Shown in pieces: positions 42,678 through 52,031 of a stretch of 64,000 nt of DNA. Below the pieces are notes generated by a model. It made no database searches. It was given only the letters and a program-made list of their open reading frames with translations, and was not told the origin of the DNA. Every line of letters starts with the position of its first letter. The first letter of the stretch is position 1. Source of the stretch: CAYLXC01 sp964387865 (GTDB lineage: Bacteria > Patescibacteriota > Microgenomatia > Daviesbacterales > UBA10151); NCBI GenBank assembly GCA_964387865.1, contig CAYLXC010000002.1, positions 1-64,000 on the forward strand, written 5' to 3'. A program made the position numbers and the translations under genes.

Positions 42678-42684
42678 GCTAATT

Positions 42685-42693
42685 TGTTATTAT
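42685..42693 (+). promoter_or_regulatory. Extended -10 before GT-C-like gene 2
   Basis: TGTTATTAT (TG-N-TATTAT) ends 8 bp before the ATG at 42702, implying an almost leaderless message in the 24-bp gap after the preceding gene. Confidence 0.38.
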
Positions 42694-42701
42694 AAAAGAA
42701 A

Positions 42702-44567
42702 ATGGGAAAAAATTTAGTCTTAATTGTGATCCTGATAATAATAGTTTTTGCTTCACAATTTATATTAGCTCGAAAACAGCTTGATTATGGATTCTACAAT
42801 GATGATTGGTATGTTCTAGGGTGGTATAAACAAGTTGTTGGAAATCCTATTTTGGATATGCCGAAAGCCTTCAAGGAGATTGGTCCTCACAACTTTGTTC
42901 ATGCTTATTATATGGGGGTAATGTTTGATTTTTTTAAACTGAACTATCCTTACTACCATGTTATAAATACATTACTTAAAGCTTTAGCTGTTTTAAGCTT
43001 TTTTCCTGTAGTTTATCTTCTGTTTAAGAGTAAATTCTTAGCCTTTTTAGCCACTTTTATTTTTGCAGTCCACTTCTCTCCATATGGAGTGATATACCAT
43101 GTGATAGGAGGAGAAGGTTCTCTAGTTGTTATTTTTATGAATTTGTTTTTGGCAGTCTATATTTATTCTTCCCAAAAACATTTGCTTAACAATGTAAAAA
43201 TTTTATTTCTACTACTTGCACTTCTTTTAACAACAGCTTCCTTTGAGATTACCAGGGCTTATCCGGTTTTATTATTCTTGCCCTTTTTAGAATTTATAAA
43301 TTTTTTTGTTAACAGAGCATCAACCAATGTTAAAGCAATACTCTTAAGACTTCTATTTCTCTATTCTCCATTCATTTTCCTACTGGCTTACCATCCTTCA
43401 GCTCTAAACGAAATAAATTTTAACAAATTTATACGTATTATAGATTGGGGTAACTATCAACTAATCCTTACTATTTTTAGTTCATTTGGAAGTACTTTTG
43501 TTCCGGAAGGTCTGATAGATCAGTTAAATTTGTTTGCAAGAATAGGAGAGGGTGTTCTTTACAGGGATTTGGAAACCTTTCTTACCTTCCTGATTTTTAG
43601 ATTTTTGATAATCTCTATTCCGTTACTTATAGTCATAAGCTCATTGGTTGGTCTGAAGCCTAAATGGATTTTGAGAAGTTTATTTTTAATCATTAGTTTT
43701 TCGATCCTAGCCTTTTGGCTTGCTAATCATTGGTTGTATCTTGACCCTAAGCTTCGTGCCCCGGTTGATCCTTCAACATATTTCATTCCAGCCTTAATTG
43801 GTTTGTTTGTATTTTCTTGCGCAATTTCATTTTTGATTGAGTGGTTTTATAATAGGGGAAATAATCTTCTTTTTTCGCTTGCCTTAGCCCCCATTTTTTC
43901 TCTTCTTTATACTTTTTTAACCTGGATTTTGGTTGATGATAATGCTATTTTTATGGGAGTTCATGCTTACTTGAATATTCCTGCCATAGGATCCAGTTTA
44001 TTTCTTGCGATACTGCTCTATTTGACCTTTCAAAAACTTTTATCTAATCAATCTAAAATAATTGGCAAATTTGTTGCCTCCTTCACTATCATTTATTTTT
44101 TATTTTTCATAACTTTCAGTGCACACCAGATTGATAAATTCTTCTCCTATTGGCTAAAAACTGGTTTTGCCGCTTCAGAACAGGAGCGTATGCATAATAG
44201 TTTTTGGAAGGAAGTTGGACTAGGTAAATCTGAAACTCAAGATCCAGTTCTGATTTACCACGATGGTTCACAAGATAACGAAAATGGATACTTTTATGCT
44301 AATTCTTTTGTCTGGTCTATTCCAGCAATGTTGACTGTAGAAAAGGGTTTACCTTTTGATCCCGGCGGATATTGCAAAGCAGCGATGTCTTATAAAGATT
44401 TTGAAAACTTAAGAATTGAGGAAGTTAATGGTAAAAAAATGGTTGTTCAAAGTGGTTGTGGTAATGATCTTTATTATTCCTTGGAAAACTTTTTTGCTTT
44501 TAAGATGATTAATCGGGATCTTGTTCCAATCAGATTGGAGGTTCTCAAACTGTTAGGAATTGAGTAA
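42702..44567 (+). CDS. Polytopic GT-C-like membrane glycosyltransferase, paralogue family member 2 (621 aa)
   Basis: Same layout as its neighbours: FYNDDWYVLGW with Asp34-Asp35 in the first extracytoplasmic loop, about 11 TM segments, GVHAYLNIPAIGSSLF near residue 425, IYHDGSQDNENGYFYANS at the start of the soluble tail, and a terminal LENFFAFKMINRDLVPIRLE. The acidic loop and the tail motifs are the best candidates for catalysis and substrate binding. It is separated by 4 bp from a convergent paralogue, so the two are arranged tail-to-tail. Donor and acceptor unknown. Confidence 0.68.
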   Translation: MGKNLVLIVILIIIVFASQFILARKQLDYGFYNDDWYVLGWYKQVVGNPILDMPKAFKEIGPHNFVHAYYMGVMFDFFKLNYPYYHVINTLLKALAVLSFFPVVYLLFKSKFLAFLATFIFAVHFSPYGVIYHVIGGEGSLVVIFMNLFLAVYIYSSQKHLLNNVKILFLLLALLLTTASFEITRAYPVLLFLPFLEFINFFVNRASTNVKAILLRLLFLYSPFIFLLAYHPSALNEINFNKFIRIIDWGNYQLILTIFSSFGSTFVPEGLIDQLNLFARIGEGVLYRDLETFLTFLIFRFLIISIPLLIVISSLVGLKPKWILRSLFLIISFSILAFWLANHWLYLDPKLRAPVDPSTYFIPALIGLFVFSCAISFLIEWFYNRGNNLLFSLALAPIFSLLYTFLTWILVDDNAIFMGVHAYLNIPAIGSSLFLAILLYLTFQKLLSNQSKIIGKFVASFTIIYFLFFITFSAHQIDKFFSYWLKTGFAASEQERMHNSFWKEVGLGKSETQDPVLIYHDGSQDNENGYFYANSFVWSIPAMLTVEKGLPFDPGGYCKAAMSYKDFENLRIEEVNGKKMVVQSGCGNDLYYSLENFFAFKMINRDLVPIRLEVLKLLGIE

Positions 44568-44571
44568 CCAT

Positions 44572-46419
44572 TTAAAGTTGGGGTCTAATTTTTTCCATTA
44601 TTTCTGACTTTATATTAATAATATCCTTATTTTGTAATTTGAATGCATAAAAATCTTTTAGAGGGAAAAACTTATCTGCCCCACCAAAATCCTTATAGAA
44701 AAAGCCTTCTGTATTATTTGATAAACCATAGCTTGATATAAGTTTTTCTTCATCGTTAACCAAAAGAGCAACTGGGCAAGGTAATTTAGAATGGAATGGT
44801 CCATAAAGGTTGTACCACCTGTCAAATCTGTCAACCATAATAACGTTATGGGAGTATTCATTTTGCTGATCACCTTTTGTATATAAATAAAAAAATTTAT
44901 TACAAGACTGCGGTTCTTCAATAAGTTTCCAAAATTGGTTTTTCATGCTGACTTGATCTGAGGCTCTCATCCCGCCGCTATCAAGAAACCTTTTTAGATA
45001 TAATTGCATTTGGTCATTACTAAGGAAGAAATATGGTATTAATATTAAAAAAATAGCAGGAGCGAAATTTTTAAGAATTTTGTTGTTTTTGAATTTTGTA
45101 TAAACATAAGTCAAAATAGAGGCAATCGCTGCCGAGATACCCATGCTGGGGAGGGTTGAATAACCATTTATTCCGAGCGGTATATAAACATGATCTTGTA
45201 GAATCCAGGTAAACAATATAGAAGTTAGCGCAAAAGACATTCCTAGAAGGTATAGTTTAAGGTATATATTCTGTTTATCATTTTGCCACTGTTTAAATAT
45301 AAAGATTGTTAAAACAGTAATATAGATTCCAAATAGAGCAGCAGGAGTATAGGTTGTAGGGTCGTAATACTTTTTTATATCTGGGGGTAAATTTAAGGCA
45401 TGGTCAATTATTAAAAAAACAATTAACTGCAGAATAAAATTTATAATGAAAACTAGAAAAAAAAATTTAAGCGGTTTTTTTGATAGAACTTTTGATAAAA
45501 AAAGCGTGAGAGATCCAAGAATTACCAAAGGACCACCAATAAAAAAGGGTATAAAACTTTCTAAATTCCAGGATGCGGAACTAAGAAACTTCAGCCCATC
45601 ACCTACTAAGAAAAGACCACCTATTGTTGTAAAAGGAGTAAGGAATACTTGTAAATTTCCTAAGTATGCATTGCGTATATTTGCTACAAAGTTTCCATAG
45701 GGAGTTCCCTGGTTTCCCATGACAATAAGAAAGACAACGAAGGGTAAAAGAAATATTATGAGGGTTTTTGAGATCCATAAAAGATTAGAAAGCGATTTGT
45801 CTTTTAAATATATTATAGCCCCAAGAAAGATAATAAACATTAGGATTGGATACGCCCTTATCGGATTAATAAAAAAAGAAAAGAATAAGAATACAGAAGT
45901 TAGTATGGTCCATAAAATATTTTTGGGTCTTTTTTTATAAAGCAAGTAAAAGAAGATGAAAAAAATGTTCATTGCAGGCATTAATAAATAATCTTGCGTT
46001 CTGGATACCATTTCAAATGATCCAATAGAACCATAATGTATAGAAAATATAAGTGCGGAGATAAAAGCTAGTAAACGAGTGTTAAATACAACTTGAATTA
46101 AGATATAGAAACTTATAATAGATAAAATTTTAAAAATTAAGCTGGTTATCTGATATGCTTCGTAATTAAAGCCAAATAAGCTGAAAAGAATACCACTATA
46201 ATAAATATGAGGGGCATGATAGGGTCCTGCATCCTGCCATACCTGATTAAATTTTAAAAAGGGGTTTGATCCAAGACTCGAAAAATCAGAGAAGAACCAA
46301 ACATCATCTGGAGAAAAACCAAATTCCAAATGGGGTTTTAGGATTAAGCTTTGGGAAAAACTTATAAGCAGAATAAATATTAATAAAAAAAGCCATTCCT
46401 TCTTAAAATAAGATATCAT
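44572..46419 (-). CDS. Polytopic GT-C-like membrane glycosyltransferase, paralogue family member 3 (615 aa)
   Basis: Starts with a signal-anchor-like helix, then FSPDDVWFF (Asp38-Asp39) in the first loop. It has about 11 TM segments, GINGYSTLPSMGISAA as the paralogue-family loop, a tail starting YLYTKGDQQNEYS, and the terminal LKDFYAFKLQNKDIINIKSE. The similarity to members 2, 4 and 5 extends along the whole length by eye. It faces member 2 and diverges from member 4 across 33 bp. Likely extracytoplasmic glycosyltransferase. Confidence 0.68.
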   Translation of the reverse strand: MISYFKKEWLFLLIFILLISFSQSLILKPHLEFGFSPDDVWFFSDFSSLGSNPFLKFNQVWQDAGPYHAPHIYYSGILFSLFGFNYEAYQITSLIFKILSIISFYILIQVVFNTRLLAFISALIFSIHYGSIGSFEMVSRTQDYLLMPAMNIFFIFFYLLYKKRPKNILWTILTSVFLFFSFFINPIRAYPILMFIIFLGAIIYLKDKSLSNLLWISKTLIIFLLPFVVFLIVMGNQGTPYGNFVANIRNAYLGNLQVFLTPFTTIGGLFLVGDGLKFLSSASWNLESFIPFFIGGPLVILGSLTLFLSKVLSKKPLKFFFLVFIINFILQLIVFLIIDHALNLPPDIKKYYDPTTYTPAALFGIYITVLTIFIFKQWQNDKQNIYLKLYLLGMSFALTSILFTWILQDHVYIPLGINGYSTLPSMGISAAIASILTYVYTKFKNNKILKNFAPAIFLILIPYFFLSNDQMQLYLKRFLDSGGMRASDQVSMKNQFWKLIEEPQSCNKFFYLYTKGDQQNEYSHNVIMVDRFDRWYNLYGPFHSKLPCPVALLVNDEEKLISSYGLSNNTEGFFYKDFGGADKFFPLKDFYAFKLQNKDIINIKSEIMEKIRPQL

Positions 46420-46437
46420 TTTAGTTTGTAACTGATA

Positions 46438-46443
46438 TATAAT
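46438..46443 (+). promoter_or_regulatory. -10 element in the 33-bp divergent gap
   Basis: TATAAT lies 9 bp before the GTG at 46453. On the other strand an overlapping TATTAT (46444-46439) lies 19 bp before the ATG at 46419. One small site probably serves both genes. Confidence 0.4.
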
Positions 46444-46452
46444 AAGGCAAAA

Positions 46453-48384
46453 GTGAGAGGTTTACTACTAGATAAAAAAAATTTACTTACACTTCTTTTT
46501 TTACTAATCCTCACGGTTACTTTGAATAGTCTAATTTTTTCAAACCAGTTAAATTATGGATTTAGAGATGTAGATTGGCAAGTGCTTTATTATTTTAAGC
46601 TTTTCGGTAATTTATCTTTAGATCATTTGCTAGAAAATATTAAAGTTTTGGGGGTTTATATTTCTGAATCATACTATGTTGGATTACTTGAGAAACTCTT
46701 TGGATTAAACTTTATAAAGCTTCATCAGGTCAGCCATTTTTTCAAAGTCGCTGCCGCAATAAGTGTTTATATACTTATATTAATAGTTTTCAAAAAGAGG
46801 CTACTGGCATTTATTACAAGTTTAATATACACAATTTCTTATACTCATGCAGGAGTTCTTTTTCAATTAGCATCCGGGGTAATTTTTTTAACCACAATAC
46901 TCATGAATTCATTTTTAATTACATATTATTACAGTTTATTAGGAAAAGACATTATAAAACACTCTATCATTGCTGGTGTTTTGTTAATTTCTGCACTAAT
47001 CTTAAAGCCTGAAAGGATGTATCCGTTGATAGCTTTAATCCTACTTGTAGAAATTTTTTTAGTTGTGCGAGGCAATTTTTTAAAAAGTTTACAAATTTCA
47101 TGTTTAAAGCGAACCGTTACCATTTTTTTGCCGCTTATTTTTCTTGTTGTTTTCTATATATTCCTACTTAAAGATATTGCCCCTTCAGGGTTTACTCCCA
47201 ATCAATTTTTTGAAAGTACAAGTATAAGGATTGATAGTGTTACCGGTGGGAATTGGCAGCTTTTAATATATCCTTTTGCATCATTTGGAAGTATATTTTT
47301 ATATGAGGATTACTGGAAGCTTCTGGGCATGTTAAATTTTCAAAATTTCACAGCATATCTTTCTTCCTTAATTTTTGGTCCAGTTTTTCGGTTGGGAGTA
47401 GTCGCATTTATTCTCATTTCAGTAATTTTTAGAAAATCTTTCAAATTAACATTAATTACCATGGTTTCGGTTTTTATTTTCGGGCTAATAATCTTTTGGT
47501 TAAACACTAATTGGCAGCATATAAATATGTCGGTACGTATCCACTTTGATCCAAATTTAATGGCTCAACCTGCCATATTTGGTTTCTATATTTTTATACT
47601 GAACCTTATATTTTTTATTAAGTGGATCAGAAGTAATGATCCGATGCTCCTTCCCCTTATTGTTGGTTTTTCCTTTGCGATTTTATTTACCCTGCTTAGC
47701 TGGATTCCCTCTGACATACAGCTAATATTTATGGGGCCTCAAAGATATTTAAGCATACCCTCAATCGGCACAAGTCTTTTTATCTCTGGACTGCTGGTGA
47801 TAGTTTTCAATAGATTACAAGAAGTAAAATTTACTAAACAGTTTGCCTGGATAATTTTTTTAATTTTAGCCCCTTTAATTTTTGTAAATTTCCAGGTTGC
47901 CAATAAATTTTTTGATTACGAACTGACGTTTGCCGGATTGATAGGAAGCGATCAAATAAGAATGAAAAACAAGTTTCGTTATCTTGCAAAAGATCTTAGC
48001 CAGGAAGACAAATCACTATTTTATTTTGATGAAACTGCGGATAAAGATAATGGATACTTTGACGAAGGTACCACAATGGCAGGATTTGAATTTTGGACTA
48101 GGATCAACAGTGACGGCACTTTAAACACTTTTCCGGAGCCAGGAATGTTGAGGACCAATGTTCAATGTATTGAACATACTCATCAAAGTTGTTTAAAAAT
48201 GTTGCATAAAGGATTAGCAGAAGAAAATGGCGAGAAAGGAATTTGGTATAAAGATGTAATTAGAGCTAAACAAGGACTACGTTTTTATAAACTTACTAAT
48301 TTTTACGCATTTAGATTTATCAATAAAGATATAGTGGATATTAGGAAAGAAGTTTTAGAAGAGCTAACTGCTACAAATCACTAA
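46453..48384 (+). CDS. Polytopic GT-C-like membrane glycosyltransferase, paralogue family member 4 (643 aa)
   Basis: The GTG start is preceded by AAGG. First-loop motif FRDVDWQVLYYF (Asp39, Asp41) replaces the DD pair with D-x-D. About 11 TM segments follow, then MGPQRYLSIPSIGTSLF, FYFDETADKDNGYFDEG, and LTNFYAFRFINKDIVDIRKE at the end. Member 5 is its closest relative, sharing the D-x-DW and the MAGFxFW motif in the tail. Followed after 17 bp by a UDP-sugar dehydrogenase gene, which could supply a uronic or pentose donor. Confidence 0.68.
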   Translation: MRGLLLDKKNLLTLLFLLILTVTLNSLIFSNQLNYGFRDVDWQVLYYFKLFGNLSLDHLLENIKVLGVYISESYYVGLLEKLFGLNFIKLHQVSHFFKVAAAISVYILILIVFKKRLLAFITSLIYTISYTHAGVLFQLASGVIFLTTILMNSFLITYYYSLLGKDIIKHSIIAGVLLISALILKPERMYPLIALILLVEIFLVVRGNFLKSLQISCLKRTVTIFLPLIFLVVFYIFLLKDIAPSGFTPNQFFESTSIRIDSVTGGNWQLLIYPFASFGSIFLYEDYWKLLGMLNFQNFTAYLSSLIFGPVFRLGVVAFILISVIFRKSFKLTLITMVSVFIFGLIIFWLNTNWQHINMSVRIHFDPNLMAQPAIFGFYIFILNLIFFIKWIRSNDPMLLPLIVGFSFAILFTLLSWIPSDIQLIFMGPQRYLSIPSIGTSLFISGLLVIVFNRLQEVKFTKQFAWIIFLILAPLIFVNFQVANKFFDYELTFAGLIGSDQIRMKNKFRYLAKDLSQEDKSLFYFDETADKDNGYFDEGTTMAGFEFWTRINSDGTLNTFPEPGMLRTNVQCIEHTHQSCLKMLHKGLAEENGEKGIWYKDVIRAKQGLRFYKLTNFYAFRFINKDIVDIRKEVLEELTATNH

Positions 48385-48391
48385 ATATTTG

Positions 48392-48400
48392 TGGTATCAT
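48392..48400 (+). promoter_or_regulatory. Extended -10 before the UDP-sugar dehydrogenase
   Basis: TGGTATCAT ends one base before the ATG at 48402. If used, translation would begin at the next in-frame ATG (48420) rather than 48402. Confidence 0.35.
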
Positions 48401-48401
48401 C

Positions 48402-49763
48402 ATGGAGTTTAAAAGAGAAATGCCAAAGAAAACTTTAAATGCTTTTTATGATTTGGTTATAGTAGGAGGCCTTGGTCATGTAGGTCTTCCATTAGGTATT
48501 GCATTTGCAGAAAAAGGACTTAAAGTTTGCCTTTATGATATTGATAAGAGTAAAGGTGAAATGGTCAAAAAAGGTAGTATACCTTTTATAGAATATGGTG
48601 CACAAGAAATTTTGGAAAAAGTATTAAAGGCAGGAACCCTTACAGTTTCCTATGATATTAAAGATATATCAAAGGCTAAATATGTAATTGTAACTATTGG
48701 TACTCCAGTGGATGAACACCTTACTCCAAAAACAAGAGCTTTTTTGGAATTTTTTGAAAATATTCGAGATTATTTAAACCCTAATCAAATAATAATTATT
48801 CGAAGTACAGTTTATCCTAATACCTGTCAACAGCTGCTAAGGATGCTAGGAAATGGTAAGCAGTGGCATATAGCATATTGTCCAGAACGGATTACCGAGG
48901 GATATGCTATTAAAGAGTTAAAAGAACTGCCACAAATTGTAGCAGGTTTGAGTGAGCATGCAATAAATAATGCTGCAGCATTATTTAGTACAATTTCCAC
49001 AAAAATTATAAAAACTGCAATGGGAGAGGCGGAATTGGTTAAATTATTTTCAAATGCTTGGAGATATATTCATTTCGCCTTGGCAAATCAATTTTATATG
49101 ATCTCTTATAGATTTGGAGTTGATTATGAAAGAGTTCGTTGGGCGATGAAAGAAGGTTATGAAAGAGCAGCCACCTTGCCAGTTGCAGGTTTCGCCGCAG
49201 GACCATGCCTTTTAAAAGACACCATGCAGCTTGTGGCATTTGATAGCAATAATTTTCTTTTGGGACATGCGGCAATGATGATTAATGAAGGCTTACCAAA
49301 TTTTATTGTTGAGGATCTTCGCAAAAGATATGATTTACAGAAAACTAAAGTGGGAATTTTAGGCATGGCTTTTAAAGCGGATGTAGATGATATAAGAGAC
49401 TCCTTATCATATAAGTTAGGAAAAATTCTTAGATTTCACGGTGCCCAGGTTTATTACTGTGATGAATATGTCAAAAATCCTACATTTTCATCTAAAGAAA
49501 AACTAATCAAAGAATGCGATGTGATAATTATAGGAGTTCCACACTCTGCCTATAAAAGACTTGTTATGCCAGAAAAAGTAGAAGTTGTAGATTTATGGGG
49601 TGTTACTGCTGGAGGTAGGCGTACAATCCCAAAGGGCTATATAACTTCTGAATATAGAGCTATTGATTCTTTTGGTCAAACTAGTGCTAATCAATATGCG
49701 GAAGGTTCTACTTTTCAACTCGCAGTCAGAATGAAAAGGTCAACTAAATCAACAAGTAAGTGA
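48402..49763 (+). CDS. UDP-glucose/GDP-mannose dehydrogenase family protein with catalytic Cys
   Basis: The 453-aa protein has VIVGGLGHVGLPLG, YCPERITEG, the EAELVKLFSNAWRY helix with catalytic Lys and Asn, FAAGPCLLKD with the nucleophilic cysteine (Cys269), and GILGMAFKADVDDIRDS in the C-terminal domain. All elements for oxidation of a nucleotide sugar to the uronic acid are present, unlike the homologue at 30357. The start could be 48420, since a -10 element abuts 48402. The next gene, in a 4-bp or 14-bp arrangement, is a UXS-like SDR, so UDP-xylose or a related sugar may be made. Confidence 0.83.
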   Translation: MEFKREMPKKTLNAFYDLVIVGGLGHVGLPLGIAFAEKGLKVCLYDIDKSKGEMVKKGSIPFIEYGAQEILEKVLKAGTLTVSYDIKDISKAKYVIVTIGTPVDEHLTPKTRAFLEFFENIRDYLNPNQIIIIRSTVYPNTCQQLLRMLGNGKQWHIAYCPERITEGYAIKELKELPQIVAGLSEHAINNAAALFSTISTKIIKTAMGEAELVKLFSNAWRYIHFALANQFYMISYRFGVDYERVRWAMKEGYERAATLPVAGFAAGPCLLKDTMQLVAFDSNNFLLGHAAMMINEGLPNFIVEDLRKRYDLQKTKVGILGMAFKADVDDIRDSLSYKLGKILRFHGAQVYYCDEYVKNPTFSSKEKLIKECDVIIIGVPHSAYKRLVMPEKVEVVDLWGVTAGGRRTIPKGYITSEYRAIDSFGQTSANQYAEGSTFQLAVRMKRSTKSTSK

Positions 49764-49777
49764 AAATACCTCAGGTA

Positions 49778-50764
49778 ATGAAAAAAAGATTTCTGGTTAC
49801 AGGTGGGGCGGGATTTATTGGCAGTGCCTTAGTAAGGGTTTTGGTGAATGATGGCAAAAGCGTTAGAGTATTGGATAATGAGTTCCGTGGAGAAGTAGAT
49901 AGATTGAAGGATATTAGGGATAAATTTGAAATGATAAATGGAGATATCAGAGATCCTAAATTAGTTGTGAAGGTTTGTCGAGGTATAGATAGTGTTATTC
50001 ATCTTGCCTATATTAACGGTACCCAGTTTTTCTATACAAAACCTGAGTTGGTACTTGAGGTTGGAGTTAAAGGGATAGTTAATATTTTGGACGGGTGTAT
50101 AAAAAATAATGTAGGTGAGTTATTTCTAGCTTCAACTTCAGAAGTTTATCAAACCCCAAAGATTATTCCTACTCCTGAAACAGTTCCCATGGTTATTCCG
50201 GATCCACTAAATCCCAGATATTCTTATGGTGGGGGGAAAATAATTAGTGAGCTGATGGCTATAAATTATGGACGAAAATATTTTAAACGTGCTGTAATTT
50301 TTAGACCGCATAATGTTTATGGTCCTGATATGGGTTGGGAACATGTTGTACCTCAACTTATCTTAAGTATTAAAAATTTAATAGAAAGGAATAAAAAAAG
50401 TAATACTATCCATTTACCAATTCAAGGATCAGGAGATGAGACAAGAGCCTTTATTTATATAGATGATTTTCTTGAGGGACTTAAACTTGTAATAGATAAG
50501 GGTGAACATTTGGGAATTTATCATATTGGTACCATGGATGAAGTATCAATTAAAGAACTTGCAAAACAAATAGGTTACCATTTTGGTAGAAAGATTATAG
50601 TATTGCCAGGAGAATTGACAAAAGGAAGTACCAAACGTCGTTGTCCGGATATTAGTAAACTAAAAAAGTTAGGGTTTAAACCGAAAGTTTCACTTAAAGA
50701 GGGTTTACAGGGGACAGTGAAATGGTATAATGCTTTCGCCCATTTACAACCTAAATATGAGTAA
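49778..50764 (+). CDS. UXS/GDP-mannose-dehydratase-like extended SDR
   Basis: The 328-aa protein has VTGGAGFIGSAL, LASTSEVYQ with the T-S-E triad typical of 4,6-dehydratases and UDP-glucuronate decarboxylases, a YGGGK catalytic pair, FRPHNVYGPDMG and a SLKEGLQGTVKWY tail. Preceded by a complete UDP-sugar dehydrogenase, it could decarboxylate UDP-glucuronate. A dehydratase role is also possible. ATG at 49778 is chosen; a GTG at 49760 overlapping the previous stop (GTGA) is the alternative. Confidence 0.77.
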   Translation: MKKRFLVTGGAGFIGSALVRVLVNDGKSVRVLDNEFRGEVDRLKDIRDKFEMINGDIRDPKLVVKVCRGIDSVIHLAYINGTQFFYTKPELVLEVGVKGIVNILDGCIKNNVGELFLASTSEVYQTPKIIPTPETVPMVIPDPLNPRYSYGGGKIISELMAINYGRKYFKRAVIFRPHNVYGPDMGWEHVVPQLILSIKNLIERNKKSNTIHLPIQGSGDETRAFIYIDDFLEGLKLVIDKGEHLGIYHIGTMDEVSIKELAKQIGYHFGRKIIVLPGELTKGSTKRRCPDISKLKKLGFKPKVSLKEGLQGTVKWYNAFAHLQPKYE

Positions 50765-52031
50765 AGGTAAGAAAAAACTGGCTTTTGGAACCGGGAAAAG
50801 TATAGTGGTAGAAAATTGCCAAGTCTGTAACAACCCTAATTTAGAATCGATACTATTTTTAGGTTACTTACCTTCGGTAAATCAGATGTATCCAATAGGA
50901 TCGAGACCCAAAGAGCAACCGAGTTACCCTGCCGAACTTCTTCATTGTACAAAGTGTCATTTGGTTCAACTGGGCTTAATAGTTGATCCAAAAATTATTT
51001 TTCCGAAAGAATATCCATATACCTCTGGAACAACCAAAATTCTAAGAGATAATTTTGCCGAACTTTCTTTAGAAGCTAAAAAGATTTTAGATTTAAAGTC
51101 AGATGATTTGGTGATTGATATAGGGTCAAATGACGGTACACTTTTAAATAACTTCAAAGATGATGTTAGAGTACTGGGAATAACCCCTGAAGAAATTGGT
51201 CAACTTGCCATTGAAAAGGGAATACCAACAATTTTGGACTATTTTACATCCCGTACAGTGAAGAAAGTCAAGAAGAAATATGGCAAGGCCAAGCTTGTAA
51301 CAGCTGCTAATGTATTTGCTCATATAGAAGATGTAAGTGTGGTTTTGGAAAATATTTTAAATCTCCTAAAACCAGATGGGGTGTTTATTTCGGAATCGCA
51401 TTATCTTTATTCACTAATTAAATTTGTTCAATATGATACTATCTACCATGAACATTTAAGATATTACTCACTGGCTTCCCTTAAATATATTTTAAATATG
51501 CATGGACTGGAAGTTTTTCATGCAAAACAAATTCCTACTCATGGAGGATCAATCAGAGTTTATGCCGCAAGAAAGGGTCTATATCCTGTTAAGGATTCTG
51601 TAAACAAGCTACTTCAAAAAGAAAAGCCATATGTAACAAACAAAAAAAGTTTATTAAAATTTAAGGAGAATGTTGTCTTATCAAAACTTGAACTTCACTC
51701 CTTACTTTGGGATCTGAAGAGAAAGGGGAAAAAGATATATGGCATTTCTGCCCCGTCCAGAGCCAGCACTTTAATAAATTATGTTGGGTTGGACGATGAC
51801 ATAATAGATTGCATTTTAGAAATTAAAGGATCATATAAAATAGGAAATTACATACCTGGAACTCTTATTCCTATTGTGGAAGAGAGCAGCTTATTTGAGC
51901 AGCAACCTGACTATGCTTTGCTTTTATCTTGGCATATTGCTAAAGAATTGATGCCAAAACTTAAACAAAAAGGATTTAAAGGAGACTTCATAGTTCCTCT
52001 CCCCAGGCCTTTGATTATAAAAGGCTTTTGA
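50757..52031 (+). CDS. Sugar C-methyltransferase (TylCIII/NovU-like)
   Basis: The 424-aa three-domain protein has an N-terminal zinc site (CQVC, then LHCTKCHLVQLG), a SAM domain with VIDIGSNDGTLLNNF, and a C-terminal domain after YHEHLRYYSLASL and THGGSIRVYA. This architecture belongs to the C-methyltransferases that add a branch methyl at C3 of keto-sugar nucleotides in antibiotics and some polysaccharides. The start overlaps the SDR stop by 8 bp. The SDR probably provides the keto intermediate. An ATG at 50730 would extend into the previous gene. Its 3' end overlaps the opposing gene by 17 bp. Confidence 0.85.
   Translation: MSKGKKKLAFGTGKSIVVENCQVCNNPNLESILFLGYLPSVNQMYPIGSRPKEQPSYPAELLHCTKCHLVQLGLIVDPKIIFPKEYPYTSGTTKILRDNFAELSLEAKKILDLKSDDLVIDIGSNDGTLLNNFKDDVRVLGITPEEIGQLAIEKGIPTILDYFTSRTVKKVKKKYGKAKLVTAANVFAHIEDVSVVLENILNLLKPDGVFISESHYLYSLIKFVQYDTIYHEHLRYYSLASLKYILNMHGLEVFHAKQIPTHGGSIRVYAARKGLYPVKDSVNKLLQKEKPYVTNKKSLLKFKENVVLSKLELHSLLWDLKRKGKKIYGISAPSRASTLINYVGLDDDIIDCILEIKGSYKIGNYIPGTLIPIVEESSLFEQQPDYALLLSWHIAKELMPKLKQKGFKGDFIVPLPRPLIIKGF

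Noticed and set aside
40806..48384. Wzy O-antigen polymerase or Wzx flippase among the polytopic proteins
   Set aside because: The first-loop acidic motif, the large soluble C-terminal domain and the paralogy fit GT-C enzymes. Wzx and Wzy lack such a tail.
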